Below are positions 21,770 through 30,499 of a DNA stretch of 64,000 bases, piece by piece (within the stretch, counting starts at the first letter, position 1; every line of letters begins with the position of its first letter). The translations under genes were made by a program, and so were the position numbers. Source of the DNA: Halarcobacter bivalviorum (GTDB lineage: Bacteria > Campylobacterota > Campylobacteria > Campylobacterales > Arcobacteraceae); assembly GCF_003346815.1 (NCBI RefSeq), contig NZ_CP031217.1:372001-436000 (forward strand), in the 5' to 3' direction. The notes beneath the pieces are model-generated. The model did not search any database, was not told the origin of the DNA, and saw nothing but the letters and a program-made list of their open reading frames with translations.

Positions 21770-23179
21770 ATGTTATCTAACAAAATGAAAATGGCTTTAC
21801 CCATTTTAGTTGCAATATTTATTGCTATTCTTCCAACTCCCGAAGGTTTAACTACAAATGCACATTATTTCTTTGCAGTATTCATAGGTGTTATTGTTGG
21901 ATTAATTTTAGAACCTATTCCAGCAGCAATGATTGGATTAGTTGGTGTTGCATTTAGTGCATCTTTTGGATTAGTAAGTGATAGTGCAAAAGCTAGTAGA
22001 GATTGGGCATTAAGTGGCTTCTCTAATGGTGTTATTTGGTTAATTTTTGCAGCATTTATGTTTGCATTAGGTTATAAAAAAAGTGGTTTAGGAAAAAGAA
22101 TTGCTTTAATATTAGTTAAAAAACTGGGAAAAACTTCTTTAGGTTTAGGATATGCTGTTGCTTTTGCAGATGGTGTATTATCTCCTTTTATGCCTTCAAA
22201 TACGGCAAGAAGTGCAGGTACAATTTTCCCTATTGCAATTAATATTCCACAAATGTTTAATTCAACACCAGAAAATGAGCCTAGAAAATTAGGAGCTTAT
22301 ATTTCATGGGTTGCAATTGCATCAACTTGTGTAACGAGTTCAATGTTCTTAACAGCACTAGCTCCAAACCTTTTAGCAGTATCATTAGTTGAAAAAAATG
22401 CAAATATAGTAATTACTTGGGGACAATGGTTTTCAACGCTAGCAATAGTAATGATTCCTCTTTTCTTATTAGTACCATATTTAGCATATGTTATTTATCC
22501 ACCAGAACAAAAAAAATCTCCTGAAGCTCCAGCTTGGGCAACAGAAGAACTAAATAAAATGGGACCGATTACTAAAAAAGAATTAATCATGTTAGGTCTT
22601 GGTCTTTTAGCTTTAGTTTTATGGATTTTTGGAAAACAAATTGGAGTAGATAGTACAGTTGCTGCAATTTCAGTTTTATGTTTACTTGTTTTAACAAATG
22701 TAATTTCATGGGATGATGTAATTTCTAATAAAGCAGCAATTAATGTATTCATTTGGTTTGCTACTTTAGTTGCTATGGCAGGTGGATTAAAAAAAGTAGG
22801 TTACTTAGATTGGTCAGCAGGTTTAATTTCAACTTGGCTTGAAGGATTAAGTCCATCTATTGTGGTACTTACATTAGTTGTTTTATTCTTTTTATTCCAC
22901 TATTTATTTGCGAGTGTTACAGCTCATGTTGTAGCTTTATTACCGCTATTTATAGGAATTGCAGTAAATCTTATTCCAGCAGATATGGTTCACTCTTTAG
23001 CCTTATTATTAGTAGGTTCTTTAGGATTAATGGGCATTTTAACTCCTTATGCTACAGGACCATCTCCAATTTGGTATGGAGCAGGGTATATCTCTCAAGC
23101 AAAATGGTGGCTATTAGGTGCAATTTTTGGTGCTATTTATTTAGCAGCATTAGTACTTCTTGCCTTATTTATAGTTTAA
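21770..23179 (+). CDS. DASS-family anion (dicarboxylate-type) transporter
   Basis: 469-residue inner-membrane carrier of the divalent anion/sodium symporter (SLC13, CitT/2-oxoglutarate-malate translocator) family. It is hydrophobic throughout, with about 12 helices. The two family clamshell motifs are visible: PSNTARSAG near residue 142 (the SNT signature) and the repeat-related ATGPSPIWYGAGYIS near residue 427. The substrate is probably a di- or tricarboxylate such as malate, 2-oxoglutarate, tartrate or citrate, and cannot be set from sequence alone. aaggag precedes the ATG. It is a single gene closed by a strong hairpin terminator, and is the first intact host gene after the island. Confidence 0.9.
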   Translation: MLSNKMKMALPILVAIFIAILPTPEGLTTNAHYFFAVFIGVIVGLILEPIPAAMIGLVGVAFSASFGLVSDSAKASRDWALSGFSNGVIWLIFAAFMFALGYKKSGLGKRIALILVKKLGKTSLGLGYAVAFADGVLSPFMPSNTARSAGTIFPIAINIPQMFNSTPENEPRKLGAYISWVAIASTCVTSSMFLTALAPNLLAVSLVEKNANIVITWGQWFSTLAIVMIPLFLLVPYLAYVIYPPEQKKSPEAPAWATEELNKMGPITKKELIMLGLGLLALVLWIFGKQIGVDSTVAAISVLCLLVLTNVISWDDVISNKAAINVFIWFATLVAMAGGLKKVGYLDWSAGLISTWLEGLSPSIVVLTLVVLFFLFHYLFASVTAHVVALLPLFIGIAVNLIPADMVHSLALLLVGSLGLMGILTPYATGPSPIWYGAGYISQAKWWLLGAIFGAIYLAALVLLALFIV

Positions 23180-23207
23180 AAAATAGCACTTTTAAAGTGC
23201 TATTTTT
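23179..23207 (+). terminator. Intrinsic terminator after the anion transporter
   Basis: A 13-bp perfect inverted repeat (aaaaatagcactt/aagtgctattttt) with a 3-base loop and a T run, beginning at the stop codon of the transporter gene. It should work in both directions. Confidence 0.85.
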
Positions 23208-23220
23208 AATTTAAATTCTT

Positions 23221-23334
23221 ATGACAACTTTTCAAAAATTTAATAAATGGTTTGATAAAAACTCAAATAAAATTCTTTGGATTATACTAGGATTGCAAGC
23301 ATTAATAGTTGCAATAGCAAGTTATAATAATTAG
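23221..23334 (+). CDS. Possible 37-residue membrane peptide
   Basis: An open frame of 37 codons starting with ATG: MTTFQKFNKWFDKNSNKILW, then a hydrophobic helix (IILGLQALIVAIASY). Basic amphipathic start plus one membrane helix is the usual build of small membrane proteins. There is no clear Shine-Dalgarno and it directly follows a strong terminator, so the call is tentative. Confidence 0.35.
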   Translation: MTTFQKFNKWFDKNSNKILWIILGLQALIVAIASYNN

Positions 23335-23419
23335 TTCCTAAACTACATAAGAAAGCATAAAATTTATTTCCTTATAAAAGCCAAAGAATTATAATTTATA
23401 AAAAATTTGGAGGCATATC

Positions 23420-24148
23420 TTGAAAAAACTTATTTCATCACTAGCATTAATAGGTGCAACAATTGCAAATGCACACTTCTTAACATTTCTACCCTCAACA
23501 GATAATGTTAATTCAAAAGAGCAGTCAACTGTAAAGTTTGAGGCAATGTTTATTCACCCTTTTGAGCAAACTGGTATGACAATGGAAAAACCAGAAGGCA
23601 TTTATTTAGAAAATAAAAAAGAGAAGCTATCTTTAAAAGAAGTATCAAAGTTTGAACATAAAGCTTGGGAGACAACTTACAAAATAAAAAGACCTGGTGT
23701 TTATAAGTTTTTTGTACAGCCAGAGCCTTATTTTGAGCCAGCAGAAGAAAAATTTATCTCTCATGTTCCAAAATCAATTATCTCTGCATATGCAATGGAA
23801 GATGGTTGGGATGAAGCTATTGGATTAAAATATGAAATCATTCCTATGGTTAAACCTTTTTCTCTTTATGCTGGTAATATTTTCAGTGGTAAAGTTTTAC
23901 ATAATGGAAAAGCTGCAAGTAATGTTGAAGTAGAAGTAGAACTATATAATGAGTTTGGATTAAAAGCACCAAGTGATACACATATTACTCAAGTTGTGAA
24001 AACAGATGAAAATGGAAACTTCTCTTTTGTTATGAATCATAAAGGTTGGTGGGGATTTGCAGCACTGATTGAAGAAGGAGAAAAAGAGTATAAAGGTAAA
24101 ATGTATCCAATAGAAAATGGAGCATTAATCTGGATTAAGGCTTATTAA
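23420..24148 (+). CDS. nikK: NikK-like nickel-transport periplasmic protein (DUF4198)
   Basis: 242-residue DUF4198 protein with a signal peptide (MKKLISSLALIGATIANA, cleavage before HFLTF). The exported part has the family's histidine after the signal and two beta-sandwich-like regions; the second (KVLHNGKAASNVEVEVEL, TDENGNFSF) resembles carboxypeptidase-regulatory-like folds. In ECF-type nickel importers of the NikKMLQO kind this component is thought to bind or deliver nickel outside the membrane. It starts with TTG, supported by ggagg at 23408-23412. It is the first gene of a five-gene operon; the next start lies 2 bp after its stop. Confidence 0.82.
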   Translation: MKKLISSLALIGATIANAHFLTFLPSTDNVNSKEQSTVKFEAMFIHPFEQTGMTMEKPEGIYLENKKEKLSLKEVSKFEHKAWETTYKIKRPGVYKFFVQPEPYFEPAEEKFISHVPKSIISAYAMEDGWDEAIGLKYEIIPMVKPFSLYAGNIFSGKVLHNGKAASNVEVEVELYNEFGLKAPSDTHITQVVKTDENGNFSFVMNHKGWWGFAALIEEGEKEYKGKMYPIENGALIWIKAY

Positions 24149-24150
24149 AA

Positions 24151-24753
24151 ATGCATATATCTGATGGAATATTAACAAGTGAAGTAGCAATTGGATCAGC
24201 CATAATTGCTACTTCATTTTTACTTTACTCATTTAAAGATTTGAAAAATAAAAATATTGCCATTGTATCTTCTATGTCAGCACTATTTTTTATTGCTTCT
24301 TTTGTACATATTCCATTGGGTTTTGTACAAATACATTTAATTTTAATTGGTATTATTGGTATAATTTTAGGTGCACAAGTATTTTTAGCAATTTTTATTG
24401 CACTTTTATTACAAGCTACTCTTTTAGGATATGGAGGAATTAGTTCTTTAGGTGCAAACTTAATTATTATGTCTTTACCTGCATATTTAATATATTTAGC
24501 TTCAAAATATGGATTTTTAAACTTTTTTTCTGAAAAAATAAAATACTTTATGATAGGATTTCTTGCTGTATTACTATCAACTCTATTTTTAGCTTTAATA
24601 TTAGCCTTATCAAAAGAGGAGTATTTATATGCTTCTTATACAGTTTTTTTAGCTAATGTTCCTGCAATGTTTATAGAGGGTTTAGTAACACTATTTTTAA
24701 TAAATTATTTAAAGAAATCAATACCTGATTTGATAAGTGAGGCAAAACTTTGA
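24151..24753 (+). CDS. nikM: Nickel ECF importer substrate-binding membrane component (CbiM/NikM)
   Basis: 200-residue membrane protein beginning MHISDGIL, the hallmark of CbiM/NikM proteins, in which the N-terminal Met-His pair coordinates the metal. Six or so helices follow, with the conserved FVHIPLGFVQIHL and LLQATLLGYGGISSLGAN segments. It should form the S component that binds Ni2+ (or Co2+). Nickel is favoured because NikK and NikL homologues flank it and no cobalamin genes are near. Its stop overlaps the TTG start of the next gene. Confidence 0.92.
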   Translation: MHISDGILTSEVAIGSAIIATSFLLYSFKDLKNKNIAIVSSMSALFFIASFVHIPLGFVQIHLILIGIIGIILGAQVFLAIFIALLLQATLLGYGGISSLGANLIIMSLPAYLIYLASKYGFLNFFSEKIKYFMIGFLAVLLSTLFLALILALSKEEYLYASYTVFLANVPAMFIEGLVTLFLINYLKKSIPDLISEAKL

Positions 24754-25148
24754 GAATACTCTTTTTTCTTCTGTTTATTTCGGCAACATTGTTTGCACAT
24801 AAGTTAAACCTTTTTCTAGACTTTAAAGATGAAAAACTCTATATTTACTCTTATTTTAATTCAGGAGCCCCTTGTAAAAATTGCAAGGTAGAGTTACTTG
24901 ATAAAGATGATAAGTTAGTTAAAAGTTTACAAACAGATGAAAATGGAGAGTATTTATTAGCAGATTATAAAGATATTAGTTGTATTCGAGTCGAGGCTTT
25001 TGGTGGACATGCAACTAGAGGAAAAATTGATATTCAAAATAAAGAAGAGGAAACTCCTATTACAAAAGAAGACTCTTTTTTAGAATCAATTATTGCAATC
25101 ATTTTAATAATTTTGATTTTTTTAGGATTAAAAAGAGTTAAAAAGTGA
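24750..25148 (+). CDS. nikL: NikL-like small membrane component of the nickel importer
   Basis: 132-residue protein with an N-terminal signal/anchor (LFFLLFISATLFAHKLNLFL), an extracytoplasmic beta domain with CKNCKVELLD and TDENGEYLL, a histidine/glycine stretch (FGGHATRGK) and a C-terminal membrane helix. The topology fits NikL, which replaces NikN in NikKMLQO systems. The CxxC pair may bind metal. It starts with TTG overlapping the nikM stop by 4 bp and overlaps the next start by 4 bp. Confidence 0.78.
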   Translation: MRILFFLLFISATLFAHKLNLFLDFKDEKLYIYSYFNSGAPCKNCKVELLDKDDKLVKSLQTDENGEYLLADYKDISCIRVEAFGGHATRGKIDIQNKEEETPITKEDSFLESIIAIILIILIFLGLKRVKK

Positions 25149-25792
25149 TTTTTCTATCTCCTACTATAAGTTTTGTATCTGCAATATTTTATTCAATCTT
25201 TATTAGTTTTTCAAATGTAGAACTTTTATATTTATTACCAATACTTTATGTTCTTTTTTGTGAATATAAAAATATCTTCCAAATTTTTAAAAGATTGATT
25301 TTCTTAAATCTTTTTATTCTTATGATATTTATTGTTTTACTTCTTCAAACAACTTTTGAAGAGGCTTTTAATATCTATCTTCGTACAAATATGATAATCC
25401 TATTTAATCTTACAGTTTTCTATCGTTCAAGTGGTTATGACATAGTAAGAGCTTTAAATGATTTAAAATTTCCAAATAAAGTAGTAAGTTCAATCTATTT
25501 TACTCTAAAGATGATACAAATATTAAGTGATGAGTTAAAAAGTATTCGTATGACTTTAAGAGCAAGAGGTTTTAGGGCAAACTCCTCTTTATTTACTTAT
25601 GAGACTTATGGAAATCTATTTGGGCATATTTTTGTTAAATCAATCAAAAAAGCACAAGCTTTAGAGGAGTCTTTTAATCTAAGGGGTTTTCATGGTAGAA
25701 TATATTTAATAAACCAAATAAAAATCTCTTATTTTGATTTAATCTTACTGTTTTTAATTTCAATGTTATATGTTAAAGGTTTTGTAGTTTGA
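25145..25792 (+). CDS. nikQ: ECF transporter transmembrane (T) component
   Basis: 215-residue integral membrane protein of the CbiQ/EcfT family, the energy-coupling transmembrane subunit. The family motif with alanine-arginine-glycine that docks on the ATPase is visible as LRARGFRANSS around residue 140, and a second one as SFNLRGFHGR near residue 178. It begins with GTG overlapping the nikL stop by 4 bp and its own stop overlaps the next TTG start, so translation of the operon is coupled throughout. Confidence 0.88.
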   Translation: MIFLSPTISFVSAIFYSIFISFSNVELLYLLPILYVLFCEYKNIFQIFKRLIFLNLFILMIFIVLLLQTTFEEAFNIYLRTNMIILFNLTVFYRSSGYDIVRALNDLKFPNKVVSSIYFTLKMIQILSDELKSIRMTLRARGFRANSSLFTYETYGNLFGHIFVKSIKKAQALEESFNLRGFHGRIYLINQIKISYFDLILLFLISMLYVKGFVV

Positions 25793-26442
25793 GTTGTTCA
25801 ATAAATGTAAAAAATGTATCTTATGAAGTAAATGAAAAAACGATTTTTGAAAATATTACATTAAATGTATCCCATGAAGAGAAAATAGCAATTATAGGTT
25901 CTAATGGATCTGGAAAAAGCTCTTTTTTAAAAATTCTTGCTGGCTTAATAAAACCAAAAGAGGGAGAGGTATTTCTTTTTCACGATAAAATGAATAGTTT
26001 AAAAGAGTTTAAAAAATATAGGTCTGATATAGGTTATTTACCACAAGATGTAAGTGATTTTTTCCTTTGTCCCACAGTTATTGAAGATGTAATGTTTAAT
26101 TTAAGAGCAAAGGGTGTTAAAAAAGATGAAGCCTATGAAAAAGCTCTAAATACTTTAACTGAATTAGGAATTGAACATCTTGAAGAGAGAAATATTTATG
26201 ACTTAAGTGGAGGAGAGCAAAAAATTGTTGCACTTGCTGGAATCTTAATTACAAAACCCAAAATTTTACTTCTTGATGAGCCTACAAATGCTTTAGATGA
26301 AGATGCAGAAAAAAAGATTGTAGAGATTTTAAATAGTATTAAAAAATCTATGATAATAGTCTCTCATCATAAATCATTTATTGAGAGTTTAACCCCTACA
26401 ATTTATAAATTAGATAATAAAAGTTTACAAAAAGTTAATTAA
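25789..26442 (+). CDS. nikO: ECF transporter ATP-binding component
   Basis: 217-residue ABC ATPase that powers the nickel importer. Walker A GSNGSGKSS, Q-loop YLPQD, signature LSGGEQK, Walker B ILLLDEPT and the switch histidine in VSHHK are all present. It starts with TTG overlapping the T component. Only one ATPase gene is present, as in the CbiO/NikO type, where it acts as a homodimer. It is the last gene of the operon; no clear hairpin follows. Confidence 0.92.
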   Translation: MSCSINVKNVSYEVNEKTIFENITLNVSHEEKIAIIGSNGSGKSSFLKILAGLIKPKEGEVFLFHDKMNSLKEFKKYRSDIGYLPQDVSDFFLCPTVIEDVMFNLRAKGVKKDEAYEKALNTLTELGIEHLEERNIYDLSGGEQKIVALAGILITKPKILLLDEPTNALDEDAEKKIVEILNSIKKSMIIVSHHKSFIESLTPTIYKLDNKSLQKVN

Positions 26443-26508
26443 GTGTAAATTTCAATCTTTATCTTATGAAATAAATAATAAAATAGCCTAAATTAAATTA
26501 GGAATATT

Positions 26509-26988
26509 ATGGATTTTAAAAAATTAGATACTGAAACAAAAGAGAAGCTAAGTTCTCAGTTTAAAGAGTTCTCAGATATTTTAGGTGGGAAAAACTTTTT
26601 CTTAACAACTATTGAAGAGATAAGAGATATTAAACCTAATCCTTTATTAAATAAAACAGGTACTTTCCATACTAAAAAAGTGAAAATCTCATTAAGTAAA
26701 TCATTACTTAAAGATACTCTTACAACTCTATATGATTCTATTAGAAGAGAAGAGAAAGTAGGGGATATGCTAGATGGAATTAATCCAAAAGAGTATAAAT
26801 CAGTAATGAATATGATAAAAACTTTAAAACCTGCAACAGTAACTTTTGAATCTAAAGAGAGTGGACAATCTTTCTCTTTCAATATTTTAGATACAAGTGA
26901 AGAGAAAAAAACAAAGGTAACTTTTGCTTTTAAAGCAATATTCTTCTACCATTTAGATGAAGCAAAAAAAGCTTTAGCTTACGAATAG
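26509..26988 (+). CDS. Conserved-looking cytosolic protein, unknown
   Basis: 159-residue soluble protein that I do not recognise. It contains a helical N-terminus (KLDTETKEKLSSQFKEFSD), a lysine-rich middle and a beta-rich part (TVTFESKESGQSFSFNILD). No metal-binding or catalytic motif is evident. It is followed after 6 bp by the YwbE-family gene, so the two may be co-transcribed. A shadow frame on the other strand covers most of it. Confidence 0.6.
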   Translation: MDFKKLDTETKEKLSSQFKEFSDILGGKNFFLTTIEEIRDIKPNPLLNKTGTFHTKKVKISLSKSLLKDTLTTLYDSIRREEKVGDMLDGINPKEYKSVMNMIKTLKPATVTFESKESGQSFSFNILDTSEEKKTKVTFAFKAIFFYHLDEAKKALAYE

Positions 26989-26994
26989 ACCTCA

Positions 26995-27192
26995 ATGATT
27001 AGAAATCCAAAAGAAAGAGATGATATAGAAGTAGGGTTAAAAGTTAATATTGTTTTGAAGAAAGATCAAAGAACTAATAAACTTACACAAGGTATAGTAA
27101 AAAAACTTTTAACCAACTCTTCTTATCATCCCCATGGCATAAAAGTTCAGTTAGAAGATGGACAAGTAGGAAGAGTAAAAGAGATTTTATAA
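26995..27192 (+). CDS. YwbE-family protein
   Basis: 65-residue protein with the YwbE (DUF2196) pattern: VGLKVNIVLKKDQRTNKLTQ, then GIVKKLLTNSSYHPHGIKV and LEDGQVGRVKEI. The fold is expected to be a small beta barrel; the function is unknown in the whole family. The ATG lies 6 bp after the preceding stop and its stop shares one base with the next ATG. Confidence 0.88.
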   Translation: MIRNPKERDDIEVGLKVNIVLKKDQRTNKLTQGIVKKLLTNSSYHPHGIKVQLEDGQVGRVKEIL

Positions 27193-27635
27193 TGACTTTA
27201 TATGTAGATGGTGATGCTTTTCCAAATCTTTTAAAACCAATTCTTTTTAGAGCTATTGAAAGATTGTCTCTAAAAACTGTGGTAGTTTCAAATAAGAAAA
27301 TAAATATAGGACACTCTTCTTATATAGAATACTTAATTGTAGAACAAGGAGCTGATGAAGCTGATAATAAAATTGTTGAACTTTTACAAAAAGATGATTT
27401 TGTTATAACAGCTGATATCCCTCTTGCCAATAAAGTTATTGAAAAAGAGGCTCATGCTTTGGATCATAGAGGCTTACAATATACTCAAGATAATATTAAA
27501 GAGTGCCTTGCAGTAAGAAATTTAATGCAAGAAATACGTGATAGTGGAGAACTTACTAAAGGACCTTCTGCTTTTACACAAAAAGATGTCCAAAAATTTG
27601 CTAACTCTTTAAATGCTTTTTTACAAAAACTATAG
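27192..27635 (+). CDS. YaiI/YqxD-family protein (UPF0178)
   Basis: 147-residue protein of the DUF188/UPF0178 family: LYVDGDAFP at the N-terminus, GADEADNKIVELL and VITADIPLA with conserved acidic residues, and GPSAFTQKDVQKF near the end. The acidic pattern resembles PIN/NYN-type nucleases, so a nuclease role is often suggested, but no activity is established. It overlaps the YwbE-family stop by one base. Confidence 0.9.
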   Translation: MTLYVDGDAFPNLLKPILFRAIERLSLKTVVVSNKKINIGHSSYIEYLIVEQGADEADNKIVELLQKDDFVITADIPLANKVIEKEAHALDHRGLQYTQDNIKECLAVRNLMQEIRDSGELTKGPSAFTQKDVQKFANSLNAFLQKL

Positions 27636-27757
27636 ATAATACTCTCTTTAAATTTTAATCAAATAATCAAAACAATTCTTCATAAAAAACTATATTTTTT
27701 TACTTTTTAAATACATTTTATTTTATTTTTCCAAATAACTTCATCAATTATAAAAAA

Positions 27758-27799
27758 TTGATATATATCATTTTTTTAAGCTAAGTTTTAGACTAGAAT
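27758..27799 (+). promoter_or_regulatory. Crp/Fnr-type box and -10 element of the nor operon
   Basis: TTGATATATATCAT at 27758-27771 matches the FNR/DNR consensus TTGATNNNNATCAA at 9 of 10 positions. A -10 hexamer tagaat lies at 27794-27799, with 32 bp between box centre and hexamer centre, placing the box near -41.5 as in class II activation. It stands in front of the 27841 gene and norCB. The other cluster boxes have nearly the same spacing. Confidence 0.75.
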
Positions 27800-27840
27800 T
27801 TTTTAATGGTTCATATGTTTGCACAAAAAGGAGAAGAAAT

Positions 27841-28170
27841 ATGGAAGATGTTGTTTTAATAAGAAGACCCGAAATTGCATTGGAAGATTTTTTGCCAATA
27901 TTTTTGTCCTCTTCTTTTGTATTGATATTTGGGCTATTTTTTGTAGCTATTTATACGCTAGTAAAAATGGGAAAACTTAAAAATATGTATATGCCTTTTG
28001 CATATATATTTTGGGGTTTACAAACATATTGTATGTATTTTTTTGCTGCGAAAATACAGAGTAATCCTTTTACAATAAAAGTACTTATGGTAACAATGGT
28101 TTGTTATCTTATTCTTCCTCATTTGTATTATTACTTAAATTTTCGTTCTGAAGAAAGATACGAACAATAA
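27841..28170 (+). CDS. Small membrane protein leading the nor operon, unknown
   Basis: 109-residue protein with three predicted membrane helices (around residues 16-41, 50-67 and 79-98) and no metal-binding motif. It is the first gene after the Crp/Fnr box, 18 bp upstream of norC, so it is made with nitric oxide reductase. I do not recognise it; an assembly factor or accessory subunit of NorCB is a reasonable guess only. The Shine-Dalgarno aaggag is good. Confidence 0.75.
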   Translation: MEDVVLIRRPEIALEDFLPIFLSSSFVLIFGLFFVAIYTLVKMGKLKNMYMPFAYIFWGLQTYCMYFFAAKIQSNPFTIKVLMVTMVCYLILPHLYYYLNFRSEERYEQ

Positions 28171-28188
28171 ATCATTAGGAGGAACAAA

Positions 28189-28854
28189 GTGTCTAGAAAA
28201 GTTGTTTCAGTATGGACTAGTATTCCTTTCTGGAGAAGGTCTGCTGGTTGGGTAACTGGTTTTGCTGCAGTCTTATTAATTTGGCTTACATTTGATTCAA
28301 TGAGCCAGATTACTATGGGAACAGATGCTGACCTTAAAAATGGTATTACAAAAAGAGTACCAGCTCCAACAGTAATCAATTATAAGATTACTTATGAAAT
28401 GGATACTAGAAGAGGTCATGAGGTGCCAAAAATTGGTGAAAAAGAGAAGTTTTTTGGAAGAGATGATTGGTCTGAAGAAGAGGCTTCTGCTCTTTTAAGG
28501 TTAGGGAAATTAGCTTCTCAAGCTAAGAACTGTATGAATTGTCATACGCTATTAGGAAATGGTGCATATTATGCTCCTGACTTAACAAAAGCTTGGTTAG
28601 ACCCAGCATGGGAAAATTATATTCCAATGACAGGTTCAACAACAAAAGAAGAAGCAATGTCTAAATTCTTACAGAATCCTTCAATGTATCCATCGCATGA
28701 GAGAATGATGCCAAATCTTGGTATTACTGAAAGAGAAGCAATAGGTCTTGTAGCTTTCTTAAAACATATGTCATCTATTGATACAAATGGATTCCCAAGA
28801 AACTTTGGAAGAATGTCTATAGATGGTGTGACAGGAGCAATTCATGGTAAATAA
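28189..28854 (+). CDS. norC: Nitric oxide reductase cytochrome c subunit
   Basis: 221-residue membrane-anchored c-type cytochrome that passes electrons to NorB. One N-terminal helix (WVTGFAAVLLIWLTF) anchors it, and the heme site CMNCH lies at 115-119 followed by the family's LLGNGAYYAPDLTKAW. The distal methionine is probably in ERMMPNLGI. The GTG start at 28189 is set by aggagg 7 bases upstream. The 3' end overlaps norB by 11 bp. Together with NorB it reduces NO to N2O at the inner membrane, facing the periplasm. Confidence 0.95.
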   Translation: MSRKVVSVWTSIPFWRRSAGWVTGFAAVLLIWLTFDSMSQITMGTDADLKNGITKRVPAPTVINYKITYEMDTRRGHEVPKIGEKEKFFGRDDWSEEEASALLRLGKLASQAKNCMNCHTLLGNGAYYAPDLTKAWLDPAWENYIPMTGSTTKEEAMSKFLQNPSMYPSHERMMPNLGITEREAIGLVAFLKHMSSIDTNGFPRNFGRMSIDGVTGAIHGK

Positions 28855-30259
28855 TTTACAATTTGAATCTAAAAGATTAGCAATTAAGTATTTTATAGTT
28901 GCAGCTATTTTATTTGGTGCACAATTACTTATGGGACTTATTGCTGCAATTCAATTCTTAGTTCCAGGATTTCTTTTTGAAGTATTCGATTTTAATGTTG
29001 CAAGAATGGTTCATATTAATGCTTTAGTAGTCTGGATGCTTTATGCAATGATAGGTTCGGTTTATTACTTATTACCAGATGAAACTGAAATTGAAACTGT
29101 AGGAATTAAACTTGGAAATCTTGCCTTTTATATATTAACTGCTGCTGTTACAGTTGTTGTTTTAGTATATATTTTAGTTCAAGTAGGACCAGCAAGTGAG
29201 TTCACTATTTGGTTTATTAATGAAGGTAGAGAGTATATTGAAGCTCCAAGATGGGCAGATATAGGTATTGTAGTAGTAGTTTTAGTATTTGTTTTTAACC
29301 TTTTTGCAACAGCAATAAAAGGAAAACAAACAGGTATTGTAACAGTTCTTATGGCAGATGTATTAGCTCTTGCTGGTTTATATCTTGCTGGAATGTTCTT
29401 TACTGATAATATCTCAGTTGACCAATACTGGTGGTGGTGGGTAATCCACTTATGGGTTGAAGCTACTTGGGAAGTATTTGTTGGATGTTTAGCTGCCTAT
29501 GGTCTTATTAAGATAATTGGAGCTAGAAGAGAAATTGTAGAGATGTGGTTATGGATTGAAGTAACTATGCTTTTTGGTTCTGGTATTTTAGGATTAGGGC
29601 ATCACTATTTCTGGATTGGAACCCCTGAATATTGGTGGGAAATTGGAGCATTATTCTCTGCACTTGAACCTGTGCCTTTAGTTGCAATGTTTGTGCATGT
29701 AATTTATGACTGGGGTAAAGAGACTGGACTAAAAGAGGGTTCAGAAGAGAAAACTATGAACAATTCTCCAGCTTTTGCTTGGTTTGTTACAAATGCATTT
29801 GGTAACTTTTTAGGTGCCGGTGTTTGGGGATTTTTCCATACTTTACCACAAGTAAATATTTATACTCATGGTACACAATTTACTTCTGCTCATGGACACT
29901 TAGCCTTTTTTGGAGCATATGCAACTATTTTAATTGGAATGTTCTATTTAGGTGTACAAGGTAAAAATGGTATTAAAGTTTTAAAAGCAACTTTTGCTTC
30001 TAAAATGGCAATTTCATTAATTACTATTGGAGTATTAGGAATGACTGTGTCATTAACTATTGCTGGATATGGACAAGTATTAGTAGAAAGAGCTCAAATG
30101 GGAGCAACATGGCAAGCATACTTTGTTTCTCAAAGTTTACCTTGGTTTGTTCAAGGTCTTGGTTGGCGACTTGCTATGGGAGTTGTAACTTTTATTGGAT
30201 TTGTATTCTTAGTAAAAGATTTATTAACAACTTCAAAAAGTTTAAGACATATACATTAA
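28844..30259 (+). CDS. norB: Nitric oxide reductase catalytic subunit
   Basis: 471-residue heme-copper-oxidase-superfamily subunit with about 12 helices. Ligands visible by motif: MVHINALVVW (heme b histidine), WWVIHLWVEATWEVF (FeB histidine and the conserved glutamates), GHHYFWIG (two FeB histidines) and YTHGTQFTSAHGHLAFFGAY (heme b3/b histidines). The length and the separate cytochrome c subunit identify it as cNOR, not the fused quinol-dependent qNOR. ATG overlaps norC. The product N2O would need a NosZ, which is not in this window. Confidence 0.96.
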   Translation: MVNNLQFESKRLAIKYFIVAAILFGAQLLMGLIAAIQFLVPGFLFEVFDFNVARMVHINALVVWMLYAMIGSVYYLLPDETEIETVGIKLGNLAFYILTAAVTVVVLVYILVQVGPASEFTIWFINEGREYIEAPRWADIGIVVVVLVFVFNLFATAIKGKQTGIVTVLMADVLALAGLYLAGMFFTDNISVDQYWWWWVIHLWVEATWEVFVGCLAAYGLIKIIGARREIVEMWLWIEVTMLFGSGILGLGHHYFWIGTPEYWWEIGALFSALEPVPLVAMFVHVIYDWGKETGLKEGSEEKTMNNSPAFAWFVTNAFGNFLGAGVWGFFHTLPQVNIYTHGTQFTSAHGHLAFFGAYATILIGMFYLGVQGKNGIKVLKATFASKMAISLITIGVLGMTVSLTIAGYGQVLVERAQMGATWQAYFVSQSLPWFVQGLGWRLAMGVVTFIGFVFLVKDLLTTSKSLRHIH

Positions 30260-30271
30260 AAAGGAGAAAAA

Positions 30272-30424
30272 ATGATAGATCCATTTGTTGATGTAGTACC
30301 AAGTTTTTTTGCTACATTAAATCAAGGTCCATTAACTTTGACTCTATTTTTACATACCATAATTGTACTTCCAATGTTTTGGATTTACAAGTCAGAGAAA
30401 AAAAGATTAGAGGAAGAGGCTTGA
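30272..30424 (+). CDS. 50-residue membrane peptide between norB and nirS
   Basis: A short gene with a strong Shine-Dalgarno (aaggaga) 12 bp after norB. The peptide begins MIDPFVDVVPSFFATLNQGP, has one hydrophobic helix (LTLFLHTIIVLPMFWIYK) and ends in a charged tail (EKKRLEEEA). The build recalls the small one-helix subunits of heme-copper oxidases (CcoQ-like), and the position suggests an accessory subunit of NorCB. The family is not recognised. Confidence 0.7.
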   Translation: MIDPFVDVVPSFFATLNQGPLTLTLFLHTIIVLPMFWIYKSEKKRLEEEA

Positions 30425-30499
30425 TGTAGGGGATTTAAGGATAAGGCTTAACTAATAATAATTAGTTTTTATTTATTTCAAACGAAGGAGATAAATATT

